Shown here: piece by piece, positions 58,061-64,000 of the stretch
Layout: every line of letters starts with the position of its first letter
How positions within the stretch are numbered: the stretch's first letter is position 1
From: Pseudomonas viridiflava
GTDB lineage: Bacteria; Pseudomonadota; Gammaproteobacteria; Pseudomonadales; Pseudomonadaceae
Reading direction: 5' to 3'
Length of the DNA: 64,000 bases
Assembly: GCF_900580675.1 (NCBI RefSeq)
Contig: NZ_UTBG01000001.1
Span: 62,001 to 126,000 of the forward strand
Position numbers and translations under genes: made by a program
The notes under the pieces: model-generated
Database searches by the model: none
Told to the model about the DNA's origin: nothing
The model's input: the letters and a program-made list of their open reading frames with translations, nothing else

Positions 58061-58437
58061 TCACGCCGGACGCAGGTAGCCGCTCAACGCGTCCAGGGTG
58101 ACGACGCCATAGAAGCGTTCACCGCCTTGCCCTTCGAATGCAGTGACCACTTGGTTGCCGGGTAGCGGGATGCGTATCAGGCCGTTGCCGCTGTTGAATT
58201 CCAGTAGCCGTGTGGCGCCCAGCAGGTGCGCGTCAGACCGTAGCCCCAGTTTTTGGCGGGCTTGTTTGATTTGGTCTTCGGGCACCACCACCAGTTCGCC
58301 GTCGATGCACAGGCAGTAGCTGCCCGTACATGCTGTGTCGGGAGGTGGGTGATTCTCTGCTTATCGATGATGAGGTCCTTGGGCTTGGGGGCCGTGGTAG
58401 CCTTATGCCCGCTGCTGTAGGGGGGCTGTGCTTGCAT
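58061..58437 (-). pseudogene. Small phage early protein, frameshifted
   Basis: The gene starts at ATG 58437 behind AAAGGAGC with MQAQPPYSSGHK and about 30 sensible residues, then reads into nonsense. Sensible protein resumes in another frame from about 58355 (CLCIDGELVVVPEDQIKQAR, then GLRSDAHLLGATRLLEFN) and ends LSGYLRPA at 58061. A one-base indel near 58355-58385 explains both. No named family. A sequencing error is also possible. Confidence 0.6.
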
Positions 58438-58494
58438 TACGTTGCTCCTTTTGTGGTGGCAGGTGTCGGGGAGGTGCGAACTCCTCGGCACCGT

Positions 58495-58752
58495 CTATTT
58501 TTCAGGCCTGCTGCAAGGCGATGGCCGTGTACACGGAGCGCCACTGGCAACGGACCTCCAATATCCCAGGTCGTGGCCTTCTACGTTGTGCAGGTGCACG
58601 ACGGTGACGAAGGTCGGGCAGCTGTCGAGGTGGGCGCGCCAATGATCAGCGGCGGCCAGTTCGGCCATTTCTCCGGCGGTGCCTTTTTCGACGTACCACG
58701 CGGGCAGGTATACGCGGCCGAGCAGGCCATTGGCGCTGTAGTGCAGGATCAT
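58495..58752 (-). CDS. Small phage early protein
   Basis: 85 residues (MILHYSANGLLGRVYLPAWYV start). Cytoplasmic, no recognised domain. Its ATG overlaps the stop of the preceding gene by four bases, so it belongs to the same operon. Confidence 0.6.
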   Translation of the reverse strand: MILHYSANGLLGRVYLPAWYVEKGTAGEMAELAAADHWRAHLDSCPTFVTVVHLHNVEGHDLGYWRSVASGAPCTRPSPCSRPEK

Positions 58753-58967
58753 GGTTTGCCGGCCTCGGGGTCGGTGATGTAGTCCATGCGCAATGCGCTG
58801 ATGCAGTCATTGAATATCTTGACCTCAAGCCCGCGCAGCTCGGTGAGGTTGAACTGGTAGCCGTTGTCACGAATCAAGCTCATCGGAAATATTTCTACGA
58901 TGCGGCTTTCGCCGTTGCAGCGTTCGGTGATTTGCAGCAGGCGATCGAAGGCTTTTGGTTGATTCAC
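58749..58967 (-). CDS. Small phage early protein
   Basis: 72 residues from GTG 58967 (NQPKAFDRLLQITERCNG), ending MDYITDPEAGKP. No named family. The frame stays open to 59225, but that part is antisense to the integrase remnant and not expected to code; a weak ribosome-binding site leaves the start uncertain. Four-base overlap with the next gene. Confidence 0.55.
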   Translation of the reverse strand: MNQPKAFDRLLQITERCNGESRIVEIFPMSLIRDNGYQFNLTELRGLEVKIFNDCISALRMDYITDPEAGKP

Positions 58968-59027
58968 GTCGCCTGACTCGCGGTTCAGTTTTGCGGGGCT
59001 CTGCCGGCAGGGCGCGGTGAAGCGGTA

Positions 59028-59569
59028 AACCCGGCCGGAAAGGTACGGGCTCTGAAGTTTGATGAAACAGAGATGGCTTACCTTGAGGCCGAGTAGATCG
59101 GGCCTCTCTTGGACGGGCGGGATGTTGCGGCGGGTGTTGCCGCCCGGATTTGCCTGGCCACTGGCGCCCGCTGGTCTGAAGCCGAAGGGCTGACGAGCGG
59201 CCAGGTGCGGGGAGGGCGGATTCATTTTGCGCGTATAAAGTCTTCGAAGAATCGTACGGTGCCGATTTCTGAGACCTGCAAAAGCAGATAAAGGCAGCGC
59301 TGCCTTTCGGGGATTGCTACAAGAGGTTTGAGGCGTCAGTGGATGCTGTGAAGTTGGATTTGCCGGCGGGGCAGTTGACGCATGTGCTGCGGCATACGTT
59401 TGCCAGCCATTACATGATGAATGGGGGCGACATTCTGACGTTGCAATGGGTGTTGGGGCATGCGTCGTTGGCGATGACGATTCGGTATGCGCATTTCAGT
59501 CCTGGGCATTTGGCGGAGGTGGTGATGTTGAATCCACTGGCGGCGATTAACTCGATCAAAAAGGATTAA
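59028..59569 (+). pseudogene. Phage tyrosine integrase, C-terminal remnant
   Basis: Recognisable from about 59028 (NPAGKVRALKFDETEMAYLE). A TAG at 59094-59096 interrupts it. The catalytic domain continues with ATGARWSEAEGL (first Arg) and the Lys-bearing IKSSKNRTVPISE, then shifts frame near 59273. It resumes as LQKQIKAALPFGDCYKRFEA and ends with HVLRHTFASHYM (His-x2-Arg), LGHASLAMTIRYAHF (active Tyr). The N-terminal arm-binding half is gone. It cannot make an active recombinase as read. It lies 0.7 kb from the tRNA-Thr gene that probably served as attachment site. Confidence 0.85.
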
Positions 59570-59572
59570 GCG

Positions 59573-60121
59573 ATGAGCGATGGGATTGATTGGACGACGG
59601 TTTCCGTTGCTTTGATTACTGCGGTGTCCGCAGCGGGTGGGCCGTTTTGGATATGGCACCGTCAGGCTGCGAGAGAGCGTGAGAGTGTTCGTGCGGCGTT
59701 GATGGCTGAGGTTTTGGCTTTAGTTGAGTTGGTGGAACTGAGGGGGTACGTCGCGGGTTTAAGAGAGGCCCAGGCCTATCTGTCGCCGCCAGAAGGCGTA
59801 ACAGTTGCGGAGATCTTTGAGCCCAGGGTTATAAAGTACGCCGTCAATATTCACGAAAATTACAATCGGGTTTATCAGGCAAACGTTACTCGGCTCGGGG
59901 GCTTATCTCCTAACGAAGCAAAGCAAATTGTCCGGTTTTATCAATTAGCTGACAGCGTTAGGCTAGATGTCACCGCTGGTGGCACGCTTTTCGGTGGGAC
60001 CACAGATCCGGACAGTTTCTGTGAGGCAGCAGAGTTACTGGAGGCCGCTATGAAGATTGGTCGTGAATTGACAGCTGAGCCTGGTAAAACGAAATGGGGT
60101 CTGCGAAAAAATCGTAACTGA
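59573..60121 (+). CDS. Unknown protein with N-terminal membrane segment, between int remnant and tRNA
   Basis: 182 residues. One hydrophobic segment (about 8-29, VSVALITAVSAAGGPFWIW) then a soluble, mostly helical domain (about 35-182). No domain recognised. AAGGA precedes the ATG, which lies three bases after the integrase stop. Genes placed between integrase and attachment site are often cargo. The frame is intact although its neighbour is broken. Confidence 0.7.
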   Translation: MSDGIDWTTVSVALITAVSAAGGPFWIWHRQAARERESVRAALMAEVLALVELVELRGYVAGLREAQAYLSPPEGVTVAEIFEPRVIKYAVNIHENYNRVYQANVTRLGGLSPNEAKQIVRFYQLADSVRLDVTAGGTLFGGTTDPDSFCEAAELLEAAMKIGRELTAEPGKTKWGLRKNRN

Positions 60122-60205
60122 TTTTTCGAGTGTGGACGTTTTGTGGACGATTTGACAAAAACGACCGGGAAAATTTTGGAGGTTTTCCAAACCCCAGAAA
60201 CCACA

Positions 60206-60226
60206 AAGCCCCGCATTGCGGGGCTT
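60206..60226 (-). terminator. Hairpin downstream of tRNA-Thr
   Basis: AAGCCCCGC/GCGGGGCTT stem, eight bases past the tRNA 3' end on the minus strand, followed by TTGTGGTTT. Confidence 0.65.
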
Positions 60227-60233
60227 CGAGATA

Positions 60234-60309
<76 letters not shown>

Positions 60310-60496
60310 GTGTTAGGGCGACGATTATAGCGATTGGCAAGGTTCTGTAAACCCCTGAATTCAGACTATTTTTGCAAACGCCATGCTTTTCTCATAAGCA
60401 CCCCTTTTTCCTACAAGCACAGGTAGGATTCTTACCTTGCTGCCGAGCCCTCTGCCGGCGCAATCACTCATTCATCCAAACCAAAGGAAGCCCCAC

Positions 60497-60907
60497 GTGA
60501 AACGGACTCTCTCCCTGTCACTCATCCTCCTCACCGCCGCCCTCAGTGCGTGCTCCACCAGTAAACCGGCCAACGATCCGGCGCTGGTGGGTACCTGGAA
60601 GGGCTTGCGCACGCAGACGCCGCAATGCCAGTTCCTGTCGTGGACCAATAACCTCAAAGCCGATGGTCGTTTCACTATTACGTTCTTCCGCGATGCGCAG
60701 CAGACGCAGGTGATTCAGACCGAGCAGGGCTCGTGGTCGGCTGGTAATGGCAAGAATGAGTTGCGCACGGACGGTGTGCCTACGCCGGATGTGTACACCT
60801 ACAAACTGGTGGACCCGGACACCGTTCATTACGTGAGTGTGGCGGCGGACCCGAGCAGCGATTGCCAGGCGGATTATGAATTCACCGAGCACCGCGTTCG
60901 CAACTGA
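60497..60907 (+). CDS. Small lipoprotein
   Basis: 136 residues from GTG at 60497 behind AAAGGAAG. Lipoprotein signal MKRTLSLSLILLTAALSAC with lipobox LSAC (Cys19) and Ser-Thr after it, suggesting outer-membrane sorting. The mature part (GTWKGLRTQTPQCQF, GRFTITFF, GSWSAGNGKNEL) looks like a lipocalin-type beta protein. Two further cysteines could form a disulfide. Function unknown. Confidence 0.75.
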   Translation: MKRTLSLSLILLTAALSACSTSKPANDPALVGTWKGLRTQTPQCQFLSWTNNLKADGRFTITFFRDAQQTQVIQTEQGSWSAGNGKNELRTDGVPTPDVYTYKLVDPDTVHYVSVAADPSSDCQADYEFTEHRVRN

Positions 60908-60999
60908 CCGTCGGGCCGGTTTTGCCTTGAATCCAGCCATGGTTTGCGTATTCTGTCGCGCGATATAAAAGGCAGGGTTAATCGCTAATACGTGTAGGG

Positions 61000-61033
61000 A
61001 AATTTTCGAGACAGTTGAGGCAATCGAAAATTT
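61000..61033. promoter_or_regulatory. 10-bp perfect palindrome upstream of wss
   Basis: AAATTTTCGA and TCGAAAATTT are separated by 14 bases, about 300 bases before wssA. It suits a dimeric regulator or a hairpin; it does not match the FleQ or AmrZ consensus that I remember. The gap 60908-61329 holds this, the promoter at 61205 and the terminator at 61264. Confidence 0.5.
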
Positions 61034-61204
61034 GTAGATGGGTGTGTCAGATTTGTGCCGTTTTTGACCGGTCGGCCAATAAAATTCAGGATAAAACGCT
61101 GCAAGTTCATGTTCTTTCAGTAAATGCATTTATCCCTGCAAAATAGTCATAAAAATGGCGCCATGCCGTTCGTCGGATAATAACAGGCAAAAAGCATCAA
61201 AATA

Positions 61205-61233
61205 CTGACACCATCATTGTGATATCACAGAAT
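61205..61233 (+). promoter_or_regulatory. Candidate wss promoter with overlapping palindrome
   Basis: CTGACA (61205-61210), 17-base spacer, CAGAAT (61228-61233). A perfect 12-base palindrome TGTGATATCACA (61219-61230) overlaps the spacer and -10 box, a good place for an operator. RNA would start near 61240. Confidence 0.5.
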
Positions 61234-61263
61234 GCCCATGCCAACACATAACTAGAAAAATAC

Positions 61264-61289
61264 AAGGTCAGCTCAGTGCTGACCTTTTT
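61264..61289 (+). terminator. Intrinsic terminator in the wss leader
   Basis: AAGGTCAGC/GCTGACCTT, a nine-base-pair stem with a five-base loop followed by T residues, 40 bases before wssA. No gene ends nearby on the plus strand, so it lies inside the presumed wss leader and could attenuate transcription. Confidence 0.75.
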
Positions 61290-61329
61290 ATCGCCTTTAA
61301 AGCGCGGATCAGGTGGGGAGGGGCAGTAA

Positions 61330-62367
61330 GTGAGTCGAGCAGATGACATTTCAAAACTATTCAACAAGCTGGGTGCCAACCCGAGTGGCTACCGTGAAAT
61401 CGACTTCGTCCATGAGTTTATCGAGGACGATGTAGAGGTCCTGGAAAGCCCGGCGGTCATTGCTGCCCCGTCTGTGTTGGATGAGCCTCCTTCGGCGCCG
61501 TTGTTGCGCTTGCTGGAAGAGCTGAACCACGGTGAAGCCGACCACCTGCAGCCGCCTGAAATGGTGGAAGGCCCCGCAGGCGAAGTGTATTCGGAGCAAT
61601 CCTCGCCCAAGGTCGTGGTGGTGGTCTCGGTCAAAGGCGGCGTCGGCCGCAGCACGCTGGCCGCAGCGATTGCCAGTGGCTTGCAGCGCCAGGGCCGCCC
61701 CGCGCTGGCCCTTGACCTGGACCCACAAAACGCCCTGCGTCATCACTTGTGCCTGGGCCTCGACCTACCGGGTATCGGCGCCTCCAGCCTGCAGAATGAA
61801 AGCTGGGAAGCCCTGCCGGAGCGCGGCTTTGCCGGTTGCCGCCTGGTGGCGTTCGGTGGCACCGATCACGAGCAGCAGCTAAGCCTGAATCGCTGGTTGG
61901 GCCAGGATGCGCAGTGGTTGGGCAAACGCTTGACCAGCCTTAAATTGAATGGCCAGGACACCGTGATCATCGACGTCCCGGCCGGTAATACGGCGTACCT
62001 CGGCCAAGCCATGTCGGTTGCCGATGCGGTGCTGGTGGTGGTGCAGCCGGATGTGGCGTCGTTCAGCACTCTGGACCAGATGGACAGCCTGCTCGCGCCG
62101 TACCTGCAACGCGAAAAACCGCCGCAACGCCTCTACGTGATCAACCAATTGGACGCTGCGCACCGCTTCAGCCTGGACATGGCCGACGTGTTCAAGGCGC
62201 GCCTCGGTAGCGCCCTGCTGGGCACGGTCCACCGCGACTCGGCGTTCAGCGAAGCCCAAGCCTACGGGCGTGATCCCCTCGACCCTACCGTCAACAGTAT
62301 CGGCTGCCAGGACGTCCACGCCCTGTGCCGCGCCTTGCTCGAACGAATCGACTCGGACCTTCCATGA
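61330..62367 (+). CDS. wssA: WssA, MinD/BcsQ-like ATPase of cellulose synthesis
   Basis: 345 residues. A short N-terminal stretch (DDISKLFNKLGANPSGYREI) resembles small Bcs regulatory peptides. A MinD/ParA-type domain starts near residue 94: deviant Walker A SVKGGVGRSTL (100-110), LDLDPQNALRHH, and DTVIIDVPAGN. It is related to BcsQ, which places the cellulose machinery at the cell pole in E. coli. GTG start behind GGGGAGGGG. wssB overlaps by four bases. Confidence 0.9.
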   Translation: MSRADDISKLFNKLGANPSGYREIDFVHEFIEDDVEVLESPAVIAAPSVLDEPPSAPLLRLLEELNHGEADHLQPPEMVEGPAGEVYSEQSSPKVVVVVSVKGGVGRSTLAAAIASGLQRQGRPALALDLDPQNALRHHLCLGLDLPGIGASSLQNESWEALPERGFAGCRLVAFGGTDHEQQLSLNRWLGQDAQWLGKRLTSLKLNGQDTVIIDVPAGNTAYLGQAMSVADAVLVVVQPDVASFSTLDQMDSLLAPYLQREKPPQRLYVINQLDAAHRFSLDMADVFKARLGSALLGTVHRDSAFSEAQAYGRDPLDPTVNSIGCQDVHALCRALLERIDSDLP

Positions 62368-64000
62368 CCGACAATACGTCCTCCACGCCCTTCATCGAAG
62401 GGCGCGCTGAACAGCGCCTGAATGGCGCCATCGCGCGCTTCAATCGCTGGCCGTCGGCGCTGCGTACGGTGCTGGTTTTCGCCAGTTGCGTGCTCGGTGC
62501 CTTGCTGTTGTTGGGCATCATCAGCGCGCCGCTGGACCTCTACAGCCAGTGCCTGTTTGCCGCCGTGTGCTTTATGGCGGTGCTGGTGCTGCGCAAGATC
62601 CCGGGGCGCCTGGCGATCCTCGCGCTGGTGGTGCTGTCGCTGGTGGCCTCGCTGCGCTACATGTTCTGGCGCATCACCTCGACCCTGGGTTTTGAAACCT
62701 GGGTCGACATGTTTTTCGGCTACGGCCTGGTCGCCGCCGAGTTCTATGCGCTGATCGTGCTGATCTTCGGCTACGTGCAAACCGCCTGGCCGCTGCGCCG
62801 CACGCCGGTATGGCTCAAGACCGAACCCGAAGAATGGCCGACGGTCGACGTGTTCATCCCCACTTATAACGAAGCCCTGAGCATCGTTAAGTTGACCATT
62901 TTTGCCGCCCAGGCGATGGACTGGCCCAAGGACAAGCTGCGCGTCCATGTGCTCGATGACGGCCGCCGTGACGAGTTCCGCGACTTCTGCCGCAAGGTCG
63001 GGGTGAACTACATCCGTCGCGATAACAACTTCCACGCCAAGGCCGGCAACCTCAACGAAGCGTTGAAGATCACCGACGGCGAATACGTCGCGCTGTTCGA
63101 CGCCGACCACGTGCCGACGCGCTCCTTCCTGCAGGTGAGCCTGGGCTGGTTCCTGAAGGACCCGAAGCTGGCGATGCTGCAAACGCCGCACTTCTTCTTC
63201 TCGCCGGATCCGTTCGAAAAGAACCTCGACACCTTCCGCGCCGTGCCCAACGAGGGCGAGCTGTTCTACGGCCTGGTGCAGGACGGCAACGACCTGTGGA
63301 ACGCGACGTTCTTCTGCGGCTCGTGTGCGGTGATCCGCCGTAAGCCGCTGCTGGAAATCGGCGGCGTGGCCGTCGAAACCGTCACCGAAGACGCCCACAC
63401 CGCGCTCAAGCTCAACCGCCTGGGCTACAACACCGCTTACCTGGCCATCCCGCAAGCTGCTGGCCTGGCCACCGAAAGCCTGTCGCGCCACATCAACCAG
63501 CGGATTCGCTGGGCACGCGGCATGGCGCAGATTTTCCGCACCGACAACCCGCTGCTCGGCAAGGGCCTGAAGTGGGGCCAGCGCGTCTGCTATGCCAACG
63601 CCATGCTGCACTTCTTCTATGGTCTGCCGCGCCTGGTGTTTCTCACCGCGCCGTTGGCCTACCTGATTTTCGGCGCGGAAATTTTCCACGCCTCGGCGCT
63701 GATGATCGTCGCCTACGTGCTGCCTCACCTGGTGCACTCCAGCCTGACCAACTCACGCATCCAGGGGCGCTTCCGGCACTCGTTCTGGAACGAGGTGTAC
63801 GAGACGGTACTGGCCTGGTACATCCTGCCGCCGGTGCTGGTCGCGCTGGTCAACCCCAAGGCCGGTGGCTTCAACGTCACCGACAAGGGCGGGATCATCG
63901 ACAAGCAGTTCTTCGACTGGAAACTGGCGCGGCCGTACCTGGTGCTGTTGGCGGTGAACCTGGTCGGGCTGGGTTTCGGTATCCATCAGTTGGTCTGGGG
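62364..64000 (+). CDS. wssB: WssB (BcsA), cellulose synthase catalytic subunit, 3' end cut by window
   Basis: About 545 residues are visible. Transmembrane segments near 33-54, 59-76, 82-98 and 115-140 precede a GT-A glycosyltransferase domain: DDG (198-200), DADH (246-249), TED (341-343) and QRIRW (379-383), the full set of catalytic motifs for polymerising UDP-glucose. More membrane helices follow. The PilZ domain that binds cyclic-di-GMP would lie beyond the window. ATGA overlap with wssA. First genes of the operon making acetylated cellulose in related strains. Confidence 0.95.
   Translation, partial: MTDNTSSTPFIEGRAEQRLNGAIARFNRWPSALRTVLVFASCVLGALLLLGIISAPLDLYSQCLFAAVCFMAVLVLRKIPGRLAILALVVLSLVASLRYMFWRITSTLGFETWVDMFFGYGLVAAEFYALIVLIFGYVQTAWPLRRTPVWLKTEPEEWPTVDVFIPTYNEALSIVKLTIFAAQAMDWPKDKLRVHVLDDGRRDEFRDFCRKVGVNYIRRDNNFHAKAGNLNEALKITDGEYVALFDADHVPTRSFLQVSLGWFLKDPKLAMLQTPHFFFSPDPFEKNLDTFRAVPNEGELFYGLVQDGNDLWNATFFCGSCAVIRRKPLLEIGGVAVETVTEDAHTALKLNRLGYNTAYLAIPQAAGLATESLSRHINQRIRWARGMAQIFRTDNPLLGKGLKWGQRVCYANAMLHFFYGLPRLVFLTAPLAYLIFGAEIFHASALMIVAYVLPHLVHSSLTNSRIQGRFRHSFWNEVYETVLAWYILPPVLVALVNPKAGGFNVTDKGGIIDKQFFDWKLARPYLVLLAVNLVGLGFGIHQLVW

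Larger units (their letters stand above)
51541..60233. mobile_element. Decayed P2/186-like prophage with defence cargo
   Basis: From left to right: portal gene lacking its 5' end, minus-strand cargo genes, an Ogr/Delta activator, small early genes on the minus strand, an integrase remnant and a small gene beside tRNA-Thr. In P2 prophages the portal gene Q borders the tin/old accessory locus, then replication gene A, early genes and int follow. The order here fits that map with the structural genes and gene A deleted. The cargo is clearly AT-rich beside its neighbours. The right end is the tRNA; the left end is only bounded by the terminator at 51438, and I found no second copy of the tRNA 3' end. 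Confidence 0.8.

Noticed and set aside
61219..61230. TGTGATATCACA as a CRP/Vfr site
   Set aside because: The half-sites are only two bases apart, whereas CRP-type sites need six. Kept only as a palindrome.

Overview
This window looks like the chromosome of a Pseudomonas of the P. fluorescens group. It is GC-rich and carries ten REP/REPIN-type inverted repeats (TGTGGGAGC...GCTCCCACA) between genes. It also holds the characteristic sets rimABK, tauABCD, ompR-envZ, dctBD, pckA-hslO-hslR, fic-antF and, at the right edge, the start of a wss/bcs cellulose operon. From memory, rimABK and wss were characterised in P. fluorescens SBW25, so a close relative is likely. That placement is inference; no search was run.

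Core layout. 1-6.0 kb: end of a BCCT choline/betaine transporter, an aldo-keto reductase and tauABCD for taurine sulfur. 6.3-13.3 kb: gshA, a thioesterase, tex, and ompR-envZ. 13.5-15.6 kb: rimA-rimB-rimK, which tie cyclic-di-GMP to glutamylation of ribosomal protein S6. 15.7-20.8 kb: hslR, a PAP2 phosphatase, hslO, pckA and a DMT transporter. 20.9-26.8 kb: a DUF1493 pair, fic with its antitoxin, a RecQ-family helicase, a thioesterase and a glycine-zipper protein. 27-37.8 kb: fdhF-type oxidoreductase with fdhD and a LysR regulator, kbp, yrfG/nudE/cysQ, and dctB-dctD. 37.8-41.1 kb: rfbBACD for dTDP-L-rhamnose. 41.3-51.4 kb: a three-domain aminotransferase, aguA, a TonB-dependent receptor with a Fur-box-like site, an OprD porin and an AraC regulator divergent from a small membrane protein.

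Accessory island, about 51.5-60.2 kb. This is a decayed P2/186-like prophage next to tRNA-Thr(TGT). What remains is a portal gene without its 5' end, an Ogr/Delta zinc-finger activator, small early genes (one frameshifted) and a C-terminal integrase remnant with a stop codon and a frameshift. Between the portal and the early genes, at the position of the P2 tin/old cargo locus, lie AT-rich genes on the minus strand. They comprise a retron reverse transcriptase fused to a TOPRIM domain with a recognisable upstream msr-msd RNA gene (Ec67/Eco2-like), an HNH nuclease, a DUF3077 protein and an unknown membrane protein. The retron and its HNH neighbour are the most interesting part of the window.

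Right edge. After the tRNA and a small lipoprotein comes wssA-wssB. Their upstream region holds a plausible sigma-70 promoter, two palindromes and an intrinsic terminator placed between promoter and gene, which suggests control in the leader. A similar promoter-then-terminator arrangement precedes the OprD porin gene.
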